Assembly (NCBI GenBank): GCA_900318995.1
Contig: ONMR01000004.1
Coordinates: 62,001 to 126,000, forward strand
Origin: an uncultured Prevotellaceae bacterium
GTDB lineage: Bacteria; Bacteroidota; Bacteroidia; Bacteroidales; Bacteroidaceae
Direction: 5' to 3'
DNA: 64,000 nt
How positions within the stretch are numbered: position 1 is the first letter of the stretch; every line of letters begins with the position of its first letter. The position numbers were made by a program, and so were the translations under genes. Positions 34,540 to 43,694 of the stretch are shown one piece after another. The notes beneath the pieces were generated by a model that saw nothing but the letters and a program-made list of their open reading frames with translations, ran no database searches and had not been told where the DNA came from.

Positions 34540-35277
34540 ATGAAAAGAGCCGTTATTATTGCCTATTGGGTGTTTTCAGTGATTATAGTAGCACTGATAA
34601 TTATGAAGCTTGTGGAGAACCTGTCTGTTTCAAGAGCATTGTTTGTGGCTACTATGTTCCTGCCAGGAGCACTTGCCGCACAATATATGATACCTAAGAT
34701 ATCTTTTAAAAAGAGGGCTCAGGGTATTCGTGATACCATTTATCTTGTCTTGGCTATTATTATCCTGGAATACCTGCTGCTGGTATGGACATTGTGCTTT
34801 CAGCCTTCAGGTAATTATAAGTTGATTCAAGGTGTTTCGTATAATGTTCCATTTGATTTCCCTAAAGACACTGGAGTATTCAATCCGTTGTTTATATCGG
34901 TTCTTGTATCGGTATTGGCAATAGGAGGGGCGCTGATAGACCGATGGCTAAGTAGGAACCATCCGGAGATGGAGAGTCCCATCACGTTCTGCTCTGACCG
35001 AAAGAGGGTATCTCTGCTTCCTAGTGAGATATTATATGTGGAATCGTGTGACACAGAGGTGTTCGTCCATGCTTCCGATGGCCGCAAACTGCGCAACAAG
35101 ACCGGAATCACCCAGTGGGAATCGGTCTTGGGATATCCGTTTGTGCGTATTCATCGGGCCTTCCTGGTCAACTGCAACCACGTGGAATCATACAGCCAGG
35201 ACACCGTCAAGGTGGGAGAGGAGTCACTGCCCGTCTCCCGCAAATACCAGAAAGGCCTGAAAGAAATTCTTTGCTGA
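34540..35277 (+). CDS. Membrane-bound LytTR transcription regulator, module 1
   Basis: 245 residues from MKRAVIIAYW. Four predicted membrane helices (about 5-22, 32-50, 64-84, 112-132) are followed by a LytTR DNA-binding domain (about 150-245) with LPSEILYVESCDTEVFVHA, FVRIHRAFLVN and LPVSRKYQKGLKEIL. No receiver domain, so the membrane part or a partner protein must sense. Paralogue of 36275-37000, with near-identical C-termini. Divergent from two small membrane proteins, the likely partners (inference). Confidence 0.85.
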   Translation: MKRAVIIAYWVFSVIIVALIIMKLVENLSVSRALFVATMFLPGALAAQYMIPKISFKKRAQGIRDTIYLVLAIIILEYLLLVWTLCFQPSGNYKLIQGVSYNVPFDFPKDTGVFNPLFISVLVSVLAIGGALIDRWLSRNHPEMESPITFCSDRKRVSLLPSEILYVESCDTEVFVHASDGRKLRNKTGITQWESVLGYPFVRIHRAFLVNCNHVESYSQDTVKVGEESLPVSRKYQKGLKEILC

Positions 35278-35287
35278 CCCAAAAACA

Positions 35288-35316
35288 GTACAAAAGGGGT
35301 CTGTCCCCTTTTGTAC
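35288..35316. repeat. A-family palindrome (A4)
   Basis: GTACAAAAGGGG, loop TCTGT, CCCCTTTTGTAC, 11 bases after the LytTR stop. The same flank (ACCCAAAAACAGTAC) occurs at A5, so the repeat was duplicated with the module. Confidence 0.8.
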
Positions 35317-35333
35317 CATTTTGTGCTGTTTTT

Positions 35334-35741
35334 TCAGATGCGGGGGGTGCGGATGATGTAGAGGATGCGGGAGATTGTGTAGTCAAACGTGCTCCATAAT
35401 AGGATGGCGCAGCATTTGGATACTGGTGAACAGATATACTTCCAGATGTTTTCAACTGAATAGAAATCCTCTCTGGTTATTATTTCTCCCGACATCATCT
35501 TGTCCCAAGCGAAAACCCGATAGTTGCAGTCAGGATAATAAAACATCAGTTCGTCATACACCTGAAACAATGTCAGCGAGAAACACAAAAGTCCGAATAC
35601 CATTGTCAACGTTCCAATAGAATGTAATTTGGCTGGACACTTTACGGCAACAAATATGATGGCTGCCAGTAGTAATACAAAAGATATTGCTGTAAACGGA
35701 GTGGTGGATTGGAATATGTATCCGATATTTGAAATAAACAT
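35334..35741 (-). CDS. Small membrane protein, module 2
   Basis: 135 residues. N-terminal membrane helix FVLLLAAIIFVAVKCP, further helices FGLLCFSLTLFQVYDELM and a C-terminal one ending SRILYIIRTPRI. Paralogue of the 108-residue protein at 33618-33944, with an added central loop (about 65-100). Function unknown. Confidence 0.65.
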   Translation of the reverse strand: MFISNIGYIFQSTTPFTAISFVLLLAAIIFVAVKCPAKLHSIGTLTMVFGLLCFSLTLFQVYDELMFYYPDCNYRVFAWDKMMSGEIITREDFYSVENIWKYICSPVSKCCAILLWSTFDYTISRILYIIRTPRI

Positions 35742-35764
35742 AGTGCTTGCGTTTTAATTGTTTG

Positions 35765-36076
35765 TTAATGACCGGGTTTCCGGATGAAACTGATTACGTG
35801 TGACACAAAGTAGATTAATAGTCCGTACACTATGAACCAGTTCCAGATCTTTAATCCTCCAATCATGACAGCGGGACTCATCTCTTCTGCTCTATTGATA
35901 CCGTACAGCCCAAGAAAGAAACTGAATAAATAGGATAGGGCGCAGAAGCCTAATGCGATAGAGCCGATGGGGCGGACCCAGCGGGGAGCTTTCCAGGCGC
36001 TGAAGAATATCAGCACCAGCAGAATTGTAAGGATGGCCAGATTGAGTCCTGGCAGTTGTAAGATGATTTGTTGCAT
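35765..36076 (-). CDS. Small membrane protein, module 2
   Basis: 103 residues, three membrane segments; APRWVRPIGSIALGFCALSY in the middle matches the module-1 protein at 33965-34330. It begins MQQIILQLPGLNLAILTILL without the acidic N-terminus of its paralogue. It is 23 bases upstream of the 135-residue gene and divergent from the second LytTR gene. Confidence 0.65.
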   Translation of the reverse strand: MQQIILQLPGLNLAILTILLVLIFFSAWKAPRWVRPIGSIALGFCALSYLFSFFLGLYGINRAEEMSPAVMIGGLKIWNWFIVYGLLIYFVSHVISFIRKPGH

Positions 36077-36274
36077 AGCGTTTGTTGTTAATTGTTTGAC
36101 GCAAAGTTAGTGGCCGATGCAAAAACGATCCCCATGTTTTGCCATTCAAATCCCAAATGTCGGTTTCGGAACCGATGTCAAATCCCACGTTTCGGCCCCA
36201 AATCCCAAATATTGGGCATTTGGGCGGTGTTTTGCTGTGATTATCGGGAGTGTTTTCATATCTTCGTAAGCGAT

Positions 36275-37000
36275 ATGAGAACGCTCGTTACCATACTCTA
36301 TTGGATGCTGTCGGTAGTGATAGCTGCGCTGGTTGTTTCCAGTGCAGGCTACCATTTCCCGGAGGCTATCCTTATGGGCACAATGTTCCTGCCTGGTGCG
36401 CTCGCGGCCAAGTATCTGTTCCCAAAGGTATCATTCAAGAAACGCAGTGAAGGTGTCCTGAATGTCATATACATTGTTCTGGCTATCCTGGTCCTTGAAT
36501 ATCTGCTAATTTACGCAACAAACATATTTATCCATACTCTGCGTCTGGGAACAGATGATTATGATGTGATTCATTATAATTTGCCATCTCCGGGAATAAT
36601 AGCCAATCCGGTATTCATATCAATATTGGTTTCAATCTTGGCCATAGGCGGCTCCCTGATAGACCGATGGCTCACCGTAAAGCATCCGGAGATAGAGACT
36701 CCCGTCACATTCTGCTCCATGCGCAAGAAAGTCACGCTACTTCCCAGTGAGATAGTCTATGTAGAATCATGTGACACCGAGGTCATTGTCCATGCGTCCG
36801 ATGGTAGGGCCCTGCACAACCGCACCCCAATCTCCCAATGGGAGTCATTGCTCGGCCCCGGATTCGTCCGCATTCATCGGGCCTTCCTTGTAAACAGCAG
36901 GTACGTCAAACTGGAATCGCCGGACACAGTATCAGTGCCCGATACCAAACTCCCCGTTTCCCGCAAATACCAGAAAGGCCTGAAAGAAATCCTTTGCTGA
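36275..37000 (+). CDS. Membrane-bound LytTR transcription regulator, module 2
   Basis: 241 residues from MRTLVTILYW, the position aligned with the module-1 start; the open frame continues upstream to 36092 but through non-coding-looking sequence. Same plan as its paralogue: four membrane helices then LytTR (VTLLPSEIVYVESCDTEVIV, FVRIHRAFLVNS, LPVSRKYQKGLKEIL). Both copies end in KEILC. The membrane parts have diverged more than the DNA-binding parts, which suggests different signals but overlapping targets (inference). Confidence 0.85.
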   Translation: MRTLVTILYWMLSVVIAALVVSSAGYHFPEAILMGTMFLPGALAAKYLFPKVSFKKRSEGVLNVIYIVLAILVLEYLLIYATNIFIHTLRLGTDDYDVIHYNLPSPGIIANPVFISILVSILAIGGSLIDRWLTVKHPEIETPVTFCSMRKKVTLLPSEIVYVESCDTEVIVHASDGRALHNRTPISQWESLLGPGFVRIHRAFLVNSRYVKLESPDTVSVPDTKLPVSRKYQKGLKEILC

Positions 37001-37006
37001 CCCAAA

Positions 37007-37043
37007 AACAGTACAAAAGGGGTCTGTCCCCTTTTGTACTGTT
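37007..37043. repeat. A-family palindrome (A5)
   Basis: AACAGTACAAAAGGGG, loop TCTGT, CCCCTTTTGTACTGTT. The stem is extended to 16 bp here and followed by T's. Confidence 0.82.
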
Positions 37044-37071
37044 TTTGTATCTTTGGTGAAAATAATTTGAG

Positions 37072-37617
37072 ATGGAGAGTTTTGAGACAGAGAGACTGAG
37101 GTTCAGGGAATGGAGAGAGTCCGATGCGGAGGATCTGTTCCTATGTGCATCGGACCCTGATGTGGGTGAGCGTGCCGGCTGGCCCCCTCATCAGACGATT
37201 GAGGACAGCCTGATGGTGATTAAGAATATCTTTTCAAACGGTCATACCTGGGCACTGGAACTCAAGGAGACCGGCCATGTGATAGGGTGCATGGGGTATT
37301 ATCCGTATGGAGAGAGCAATATTGAGATAGGTGAGCATGACGTTGAGGTGGGCTATTGGATAAGCAAGCCGTACTGGAACAAGGGGCTTTGCACCGAGGC
37401 CCTGCGTGCCATGATTGACTACTGTTTCCATAGGAGAGGTTACAACAACATCTGGGCCGATTTCTTTGTGGATAATCCCGCATCGGGCCGCGTGATGGAG
37501 AAATGCGGGTTCCGTGATACCGGCCGCACCAACATCCTGAGCAAACTATACCACAGCGAATCCCGTCCCGTCAAGATAATGATACTTGAAAAAATCCTAT
37601 CTTCGCGGTATGTATGA
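37072..37617 (+). CDS. GNAT acetyltransferase (RimJ/RimL type)
   Basis: 181 residues. Starts FETERLRFREWRESDAEDL; acetyl-CoA site around GYWISKPYWNKGLCTEAL; ends with the usual MEKCGFRDTGR segment. Acetylates an amino group of a protein N-terminus or small molecule; substrate not predictable. The end overlaps the PatB-like gene by eight bases, so both are probably one transcript. Confidence 0.88.
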   Translation: MESFETERLRFREWRESDAEDLFLCASDPDVGERAGWPPHQTIEDSLMVIKNIFSNGHTWALELKETGHVIGCMGYYPYGESNIEIGEHDVEVGYWISKPYWNKGLCTEALRAMIDYCFHRRGYNNIWADFFVDNPASGRVMEKCGFRDTGRTNILSKLYHSESRPVKIMILEKILSSRYV

Positions 37618-38878
37618 CTTTGATGAGATAGTGGAGCGTCGGGGGACCGGAAGCTTCAAGTATGACAATCTTAAGGAATTCTTTGGGCGTGACAATCTTG
37701 TGCCGCTATGGGTGGCCGATATGGATTTCCGTACGCCCGATTTCATAATCGATGCGCTCCGGGAGCGCCTGGAGCATCCGGTGCTGGGTTATACCATGAT
37801 TCCGTCCGATTATTTCAGCACAATATCCGGTTGGGTGGAATCACTGCATGGTTGGAAAGTCAATCCGGACCATATACGTTTTATCCCCGGGATAGTTAAG
37901 GGGATCTGGCTGGCAATGGACTGTTTCCTCAAACCCGATGAGAAGGTTGTCATTCAGACGCCGGTCTATCATCCGTTCCGCCTTGTACCGACCGGAATGG
38001 GACATAAAGTGCTGTATAACCCGCTGGTTCCTGTCTATGAGGACGGTCCGGGGCATATTGACTATATGCATACGCTGGATGCTGACCGCCGTCTTATCGG
38101 TTATGAGATGGACCTGGACAAGCTTGATGAGCAGTTGTCTGATCCAAAGGTCCGCATGCTGGTGCTTTGCAATCCTCAAAACCCGTCAGGCATCTGCTGG
38201 GACAGCAAGACTCTTGATTGCGTTGCTATGCTTGCCGTAAAGCACAACGTGATAGTGGTGTCCGATGAGATTCATGCCGAGATGGCGCTTCCGGGGCATC
38301 ATCATACGCCGTTTGCATCGGTATCGGACGCGGCTGCATCGTGCTCCATCACATTCATGGCACCATCCAAGACATTCAATATAGCGGGTGTGGTCACGTC
38401 ATACGCCATCGTTCCAAATGACAGCCTGCGCCGCAGGTTCTTCCATTTCCTGGAGACTGGCGAGCATGACAGCCCCAATATATTCTCGGCCGTAGCCACA
38501 ATGGCTGCTTACAAGCAGGGAGCGCAGTGGCGCAGCGAGATGCTCAGTTATGTGCAGCAGAACATAGACTTTGTGGATTTCTGGCTGAAAGAGCATATCC
38601 CTGTCATCCGATGCCTAAAACCCCAGGCTTCATTCCTGATTTGGCTGGATTGCCGCTCCTTGGGACTTCCACAAAACCGCTTGGTGGAGCTGTTCGTTAA
38701 AAAAGCCGGATTGGCATTGAATGATGGCACCATATTCAGTAGCGTCATGCCCGACGGCAGCCCTGGCCCCGAAGGCCGCGGATTCATGCGTCTGAACGTG
38801 GGCTGTCCACGCAGCATCCTCCAAACCGCTTTAGTACAATTGGGGTCAGGCCCCTTTTGTACTATTTTTGAAAAATGA
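37610..38878 (+). CDS. PatB/MalY-type cystathionine beta-lyase aminotransferase
   Basis: 422 residues from MYDFDEIVERRGTGSFKYDN. Fold-I PLP enzyme of the MalY/PatB family: LVPLWVADMDF, NPQNPSGICWD, SDEIHAEM and the PLP lysine in MAPSKTFNIAG. Cleaves C-S bonds or acts as an aminotransferase. The natural ending after RLNVGCPRSILQTAL is replaced by residues encoded by the A6 palindrome (QLGSGPFCTIFEK), and the TGA stop (38876-38878) is the first triplet of A7. Confidence 0.9.
   Translation: MYDFDEIVERRGTGSFKYDNLKEFFGRDNLVPLWVADMDFRTPDFIIDALRERLEHPVLGYTMIPSDYFSTISGWVESLHGWKVNPDHIRFIPGIVKGIWLAMDCFLKPDEKVVIQTPVYHPFRLVPTGMGHKVLYNPLVPVYEDGPGHIDYMHTLDADRRLIGYEMDLDKLDEQLSDPKVRMLVLCNPQNPSGICWDSKTLDCVAMLAVKHNVIVVSDEIHAEMALPGHHHTPFASVSDAAASCSITFMAPSKTFNIAGVVTSYAIVPNDSLRRRFFHFLETGEHDSPNIFSAVATMAAYKQGAQWRSEMLSYVQQNIDFVDFWLKEHIPVIRCLKPQASFLIWLDCRSLGLPQNRLVELFVKKAGLALNDGTIFSSVMPDGSPGPEGRGFMRLNVGCPRSILQTALVQLGSGPFCTIFEK
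38832..38864. repeat. A-family palindrome (A6), within the PatB-like gene end
   Basis: TAGTACAATTGGGG, loop TCAGG, CCCCTTTTGTACTA. Its right end supplies the TAG stop of the convergent radical SAM gene. Two inner mismatches in the stem (TT against TT). Confidence 0.82.
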
Positions 38879-39791
38879 TACAAAAGGGGCCTGACCCCAA
38901 TTGTATCATTTTGTTGAAAGAGTGGGGTTTGATGCCCCAGGCAGGGGCTATCAGCAGGGATTTTGGAGTCTCGGAGACAAAGCGGTCGTAGCAGAGGTCA
39001 CGGCGCGCTCTCTTAATGAAGGCCGATACTACTGCGGCGTACTCGTGCGGCGTTTCAAACAGTCTTATGCTTGTGGGGTCCTGCTCATACATTTGTGCCA
39101 GGGCGGTGCCTTTTACCACTTGCAGCTGATGCAGTTTGAGCGTTTTGATAGGCAGGGCCGATACACGGTCGGCGTGTTCCAGATAGTCCTTCTCAGTCTC
39201 GCCGGGCAGGCCTAAGATCAGATGTGCTCCGGTATCTATTCCGCGCTGATAGAGATCGTTGATGCAGTCAGATGCACACTGGAATGTGTGGTGTCGGTTT
39301 ATGAGTTGCAGAGTGCGGTCCAATGTGGATTCAATGCCGATCTCAACCAGCAGGTGCGGATGCCCCGATGGCGCAAGGCGTCCAAATCTCAGTTCAAACC
39401 AATCGGCCAAATCCTGTTTGATGCAGTCGGGACGAGTGGCTATGACCAACCCTTTGACTCCGGGAAACCTCAAAGCCTCCTCATAGAGTTCAATCAACCG
39501 TTCAGTTGGTCCGTAAGTGTTTGTATATGATTGGAAATATGCCAGATACCCGTAACAATCACCCTTGCGGCTGTTGAACCTGATTCCTTTCTCCAACTGC
39601 GCGGTAATACTGCCGGACAAATCATTTGCAGCATACGATGGATTGAATGACAGGTTGTTGCAGTAAATGCATCCGTCACGACCCAGAGTGCCGTCACGGT
39701 TGGGGCATCCCAGTCCGGCATTGACTGCAATCTTGATTACCCGCCCGGGAAACACCCCGCTCAGATAATCGTTCATGTTCCTGTATTCCAT
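38862..39791 (-). CDS. TIGR01212-type radical SAM protein
   Basis: 309 residues. Radical SAM cluster of the form C-x11-C-x2-C in GCPNRDGTLGRDGCIYC, followed by the family's EIGIESTLDRTLQLINRHH region. Members are YhcC-like enzymes of unknown substrate. Its last 15 residues (MIQLGSGPFCIIFQK) are encoded by the A7 and A6 palindromes, and the TAG stop is in A6. Last gene of the six-gene minus operon, 14 bases after the 183-residue gene. Confidence 0.9.
   Translation of the reverse strand: MEYRNMNDYLSGVFPGRVIKIAVNAGLGCPNRDGTLGRDGCIYCNNLSFNPSYAANDLSGSITAQLEKGIRFNSRKGDCYGYLAYFQSYTNTYGPTERLIELYEEALRFPGVKGLVIATRPDCIKQDLADWFELRFGRLAPSGHPHLLVEIGIESTLDRTLQLINRHHTFQCASDCINDLYQRGIDTGAHLILGLPGETEKDYLEHADRVSALPIKTLKLHQLQVVKGTALAQMYEQDPTSIRLFETPHEYAAVVSAFIKRARRDLCYDRFVSETPKSLLIAPAWGIKPHSFNKMIQLGSGPFCIIFQK
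38876..38908. repeat. A-family palindrome (A7), inverse of A6
   Basis: TGATACAAAAGGGG, loop CCTGA, CCCCAATTGTATCA: almost the exact inverse complement of A6, so the pair can form one cruciform across 38832-38908. Confidence 0.82.
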
Positions 39792-39805
39792 TCGGTAAAC
39801 GGCTA

Positions 39806-40357
39806 CTAATTAGAAAGTTTCTTCATCTCGTAACCCAGGCGGTGCAGTTCAATTGCGGCGCCTATGGAGAACATTACCTGAACGGCGCGGGCATAGACGT
39901 AGAATGCGCGCTTGCTCTGCGGCTCAATATGCTCCTGGCGGATAAACGTCACGGCAGTCTGGGCGCAGCTCTGCATCACTGCGGTTATCTGCTGCGCCTG
40001 CTTGCCGCCCGGCAAAAGTCCCAGTATGTCTTTCATAATATGGTCATCCATATCATCAAATCCGTTGGGGCCGAGCAGTACGCTGTAGGGCTGGCCTTTA
40101 AGTTTGTTCCAGTCACGGTTCCACCAGCAGGCTACAGCCAGACCTATGTATCCGGCCCAGGCAACAGAAACGGTAGGGTATGCTGCAATCTCCTTAACGC
40201 CATCGGCAATATACTCAGGCGCAAGTTCTTTCCATTTTAGGTCGATGTCATCGGACCGGAGCAATATGCCATCAAGCATCCCGGCATCGGTACATATCTT
40301 GAGCATCTCTTTAACAAGACGATCCTCAAACATTGTATAGTAAAGCTGATCTTCCAT
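39806..40357 (-). CDS. Conserved hypothetical, 183 residues
   Basis: No signal peptide; an amphipathic alpha-helical protein with a weakly hydrophobic segment (TVSVAWAGYIGLAVACWW) and a C-terminal helix (VMFSIGAAIELHRLGYEMKKL). Seven bases downstream of the DcuB gene, so probably co-expressed with the transporter. Family not recognised. Confidence 0.65.
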   Translation of the reverse strand: MEDQLYYTMFEDRLVKEMLKICTDAGMLDGILLRSDDIDLKWKELAPEYIADGVKEIAAYPTVSVAWAGYIGLAVACWWNRDWNKLKGQPYSVLLGPNGFDDMDDHIMKDILGLLPGGKQAQQITAVMQSCAQTAVTFIRQEHIEPQSKRAFYVYARAVQVMFSIGAAIELHRLGYEMKKLSN

Positions 40358-40364
40358 CAGTAAA

Positions 40365-41708
40365 TCAGTATATGAGTTTGGTGATAAGGGTGGCTACGAT
40401 GGTGCTGGTAATCACGCTCACCAGACCGGGCATCATGAATGAATGATTGAGCAGATATTTGCCTATCCTGGTGGTGCCGGAGCGGTCAAAGGTTACCGTT
40501 GCGATATCGGACGGATAGTTGGGTATGAAGAAATAACCGTAGACCGATGGCAACACGCCCAGAAGAACCGGGCCGGGAATGCCCAGCGAGTAGGCCAGAG
40601 GCAGCATGGCAACCACAACGGCACCCTGGCTGTTGACCAGTACCGATACCGTGAAGAATGCCAGCGCCATTGCCCATGGATACTTGCTCACAATTCCCTG
40701 CAGACCGTCCTGCATCTGGGGCAGATAGTTGCCGAAATATGTATCGGCCAGCCATGCAATTCCGTAAATGGCTATTACGGCAACCATGCCAGACTGCCAT
40801 ACGTTGCCTATTACTGCCTGGCGGGGATTGGCCTTGGCAATTATGATCATGAATGCGGCGGCCGATATCATCACAATCTGGATGATGATGTTCATGCCTA
40901 TGGGCTTGCCGTTTACCGTGGGACGGATATCACAACCAATAATCTGAAAAAATGAGTAAAGCGTGATGACCAGAAGTGCGCCCAGGAATATGTAAACCGA
41001 TATCTTGGCGCTCTTGGTGACCTCCTTGTCAAGCACGGATGCGGTCTCGCCGTACATGTACTTATACATCTTGGGGTTGGCCTTGCGCTCCTGGAATACG
41101 GGATCCTTATCCAGGTCCTTGCCGCGCTTGTAAGAGCAGAGTGCGGCTGCCATCAGTCCGCACAGACATGCCGGAATAGTGACGGCAATTACCTGAAGGT
41201 TATTTATGTCAAATCCGTTGTCGTTACTGATGATTACGAACGATGCAACCGCAGCGGCTATCGGCGAGCAGGTTATACCCACCTGTGATGCGACCGATGC
41301 CACTGCGCAGGGACGCTCCGGACGTATGCCTTTTTTGAGCGATATATCGCAGATGATAGGCATCAGGGTATAGACCACGTGACCTGTTCCAACCAGAACC
41401 GTAAGGAAGAATGTGCACAGAGGAGCCAGGAAGGTGATGTGCTCGGGATGCTTTCTCAACAGTTTCTCGGCAATCTGTATGAGCCAGTCCATACCGCCTG
41501 CGGCCTGCATGATTCCGGCGCAGGTGACGGCTGCGATAATTATGTAAATGACATCGGTAGGCGGATTGCCCGGTTTCATGCCGAAACCCAGAACCAGAAT
41601 GGCCAGACCAATTCCCGATATGGCACCCAGTGCAAGACTGCCGTAGCGTGAACCTACATAAAGCGCTGCCAGGACTATTAGCAGCTGCAAGATCATAACA
41701 AAAGTCAT
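40365..41708 (-). CDS. Anaerobic C4-dicarboxylate transporter (DcuA/DcuB family)
   Basis: 447 residues with about 10-12 membrane helices. Family blocks VGTGHVVYTLMPIICDISLKKGIRPERP, VASQVGITCSPIAAAV and FIPNYPSDIATVTFDRSGTTRIGKYL are intact. Exchanges or takes up fumarate, malate, aspartate or succinate in anaerobic fumarate respiration, in line with a succinate-producing gut anaerobe. Fourth gene of the minus operon, 11 bases after the phosphotransferase gene. Confidence 0.93.
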   Translation of the reverse strand: MTFVMILQLLIVLAALYVGSRYGSLALGAISGIGLAILVLGFGMKPGNPPTDVIYIIIAAVTCAGIMQAAGGMDWLIQIAEKLLRKHPEHITFLAPLCTFFLTVLVGTGHVVYTLMPIICDISLKKGIRPERPCAVASVASQVGITCSPIAAAVASFVIISNDNGFDINNLQVIAVTIPACLCGLMAAALCSYKRGKDLDKDPVFQERKANPKMYKYMYGETASVLDKEVTKSAKISVYIFLGALLVITLYSFFQIIGCDIRPTVNGKPIGMNIIIQIVMISAAAFMIIIAKANPRQAVIGNVWQSGMVAVIAIYGIAWLADTYFGNYLPQMQDGLQGIVSKYPWAMALAFFTVSVLVNSQGAVVVAMLPLAYSLGIPGPVLLGVLPSVYGYFFIPNYPSDIATVTFDRSGTTRIGKYLLNHSFMMPGLVSVITSTIVATLITKLIY

Positions 41709-41719
41709 ATGTAAAATAT

Positions 41720-42562
41720 TTAATTAATACCTATCATCTGATGGACGGCGGGACGGATTGGGGGAACGGGATAACCCATCATCTTCTCTACGCAGAGTAT
41801 GCGTAGCAGGGCGTAGGGGAGAATCTGCTTGTTGAACTCTTCAACATCTGTATCGGGTCCTATGTAGTTTTTAATGAAAAGATTCCAGAACGGGACCGAT
41901 ATATCCTTGGTGATATGGTAAAGTTCCATCTCTACTTCATTGGGTATGAAACAGCACTGCAGATAGATTATTCCCAGGTCAAACATGGGGCTTCCGGTGC
42001 TGAACTCACTCAGGTCTATGAGGTACTTTCGGCCTTGCTCATCAAAAATCACATTACCTATGTGCAGGTCACCGTGCAGGGCGGTGTCGGCATCGGGTTG
42101 AGAGTCTATGAAACGTAAAATACCATCCCTCTCTTGATCGGTCAGGAACGGATTCTCCCTGATGTATTGACTGCTCTGGTCCTTGAATGTGGGGAAGAGT
42201 CCGGGCGGGGGTGTGGTGGAGTGCAGTTTCTTGCAGACGGCGGCAAATTCGGCGGCATACTGTTCAATATTTTCCGGGTGGATGCTCAGTGCACGGGCGT
42301 ACGACAGCTTGCCGTGAATGCGTTTGAACTGGATGGCTACGCGGTTATCGGCCGTGCGTACCAACTGGCCGGGTTCGGGGCAGGGCAGTCCCAGATTGTA
42401 CACTTTACAGGCCTTTTCATACTCATCGAGCCCCATCTTCTCCAAATCGGTGGAGTAGAGTTTGAGCAAAACATCTGGGTCATCCTTCTTGATATAGCTC
42501 TCACCAAGCTTTCCGCCTCCGGAGAGCTCATAGTCCTTAAGGTCAATAATTATAGGTTTCAT
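41720..42562 (-). CDS. Aminoglycoside phosphotransferase/choline-kinase-like protein (TIGR02172-like)
   Basis: 280 residues, protein-kinase-like fold: catalytic loop LHGDLHIGNVIFDEQGR, metal-binding Asp in LIDLSEFSTG, N-terminal lobe GGKLGESYIKKDDPDVLLKLYS. Phosphorylates a small molecule; substrate unknown. It lies between the ABC transporter ATPase and DcuB genes, with a B palindrome in the gap upstream (42592-42622). Confidence 0.8.
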   Translation of the reverse strand: MKPIIIDLKDYELSGGGKLGESYIKKDDPDVLLKLYSTDLEKMGLDEYEKACKVYNLGLPCPEPGQLVRTADNRVAIQFKRIHGKLSYARALSIHPENIEQYAAEFAAVCKKLHSTTPPPGLFPTFKDQSSQYIRENPFLTDQERDGILRFIDSQPDADTALHGDLHIGNVIFDEQGRKYLIDLSEFSTGSPMFDLGIIYLQCCFIPNEVEMELYHITKDISVPFWNLFIKNYIGPDTDVEEFNKQILPYALLRILCVEKMMGYPVPPIRPAVHQMIGIN

Positions 42563-42591
42563 AACGCAAACTTAAATAAAAATGCTGATTT

Positions 42592-42622
42592 TGACGCGTT
42601 CTTAAACTACCCCTTTGCGTCA
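42592..42622. repeat. Short B-family palindrome, diverged
   Basis: TGACGCG ... CCCCTTTGCGTCA. Its right-end TCA (42620-42622) is the TGA stop of the ABC ATPase gene on the minus strand. Confidence 0.65.
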
Positions 42623-43693
42623 AATCAGGATCTTGATGCGGAAGCCGCGGGTGGTGGGCTCCTGGATTATATCCTTTGCCTTGGAGCGAATGTCTTCCGG
42701 GAACTTGCCGGGGGCAAAGGGTGATTCAGTCAGACCTTCCACCATGAAATCAAGGGCGGTCTCACCGGTCAGTTCGGTGTATGTGAGCCTGAAGGTGAGC
42801 GGACGGACGGATGCCATGTGATTCTGTATCATTTCATCGGCTATGGATATGGCCAGGGAGGCTTTGTCGGCTATGTTATACTTGATGCAGAAAGCATTGA
42901 TGCCGGAATGCATGTCAAGCTGGTCAAATTCATCATTGCCTATCTCATAAACCAGTTTCTGGATACGGTTTACAAAGGCTTTGGTCACACTGTGCACGGG
43001 ATGTTCAAATATCTGTTCGGGGCTGCCGTCCTCATAGATAATGCCGTCGTACATAAAGAATATGCGAGTGCTCACGTCACGGGCAAAACGCATCTCATGA
43101 GTCACTATGAGCATGGTCATGCCATCGGATGCCAGCTGGCGGATTACGCTCAGAACCTCACCCACCATGGTGGGATCAAGGGCCGATGTGGGCTCGTCAA
43201 AAAGAATAACCTCGGGGTGCATGGCAAGCGATCGGGCAATGGCCACACGCTGCTTCTGTCCGCCGGAGAGTGATGATGGATAGACATCGGCCTTTTGTGA
43301 CATTCCCACTTTCTTGAGCAGGGTCATGGCCTCGGCGCGGGCATCGGCCTCACTGATCCCGAGCAGACGGATGGGGGCATAGATTATGTTCTCAATGACC
43401 GTCATGTGATCAAACAGGTTGAAACTCTGGAATACCATACCCATACGGCGGCGCAGGGCATCCAGACGGTATCCCTTGGCAGTTATATCCTGCCCGTCAA
43501 AGAGAATCTGTCCGCTGGTGGGCGGCTCCAGCATGTTGAGCGCTCTGAGCAGGGTACTCTTACCGGTTCCCGAGGGGCCGATAATGCTTATTACCTCGCC
43601 CTTGTCAATATCGCAGTTAACATCCTTGAGAACGTTTACAACGCTGCCGTCAGGATTATGGAAAGTCTTGCTTAAGTGTCTGATGCTTATCAT
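42620..43693 (-). CDS. Amino-acid ABC transporter ATPase with C-terminal extension
   Basis: 357 residues. Residues 1-240 are a GlnQ/HisP-type ATPase: Walker [12 protein letters not shown], signature [17 protein letters not shown], Walker [14 protein letters not shown]. The remaining about 115 residues ([19 protein letters not shown] to GFRIKILI) are not part of GlnQ, which is about 245 residues; the fold is unassigned, faintly like a HATPase_c_2 module. One base separates it from the fused receptor-permease gene. Stop codon from the B palindrome. Confidence 0.92.
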   Translation of the reverse strand: MISIRHLSKTFHNPDGSVVNVLKDVNCDIDKGEVISIIGPSGTGKSTLLRALNMLEPPTSGQILFDGQDITAKGYRLDALRRRMGMVFQSFNLFDHMTVIENIIYAPIRLLGISEADARAEAMTLLKKVGMSQKADVYPSSLSGGQKQRVAIARSLAMHPEVILFDEPTSALDPTMVGEVLSVIRQLASDGMTMLIVTHEMRFARDVSTRIFFMYDGIIYEDGSPEQIFEHPVHSVTKAFVNRIQKLVYEIGNDEFDQLDMHSGINAFCIKYNIADKASLAISIADEMIQNHMASVRPLTFRLTYTELTGETALDFMVEGLTESPFAPGKFPEDIRSKAKDIIQEPTTRGFRIKILI

Positions 43694-43694
43694 G

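Noticed and set aside
36092-36274. N-terminal extension of 61 codons for the second LytTR protein
   Set aside because: It has no similarity to its paralogue, which starts at the equivalent of 36275, and crosses the divergent promoter region.
33582-38908. Clustered A palindromes as a CRISPR array
   Set aside because: Copies are separated by whole genes, spacing is irregular and no cas genes are present.
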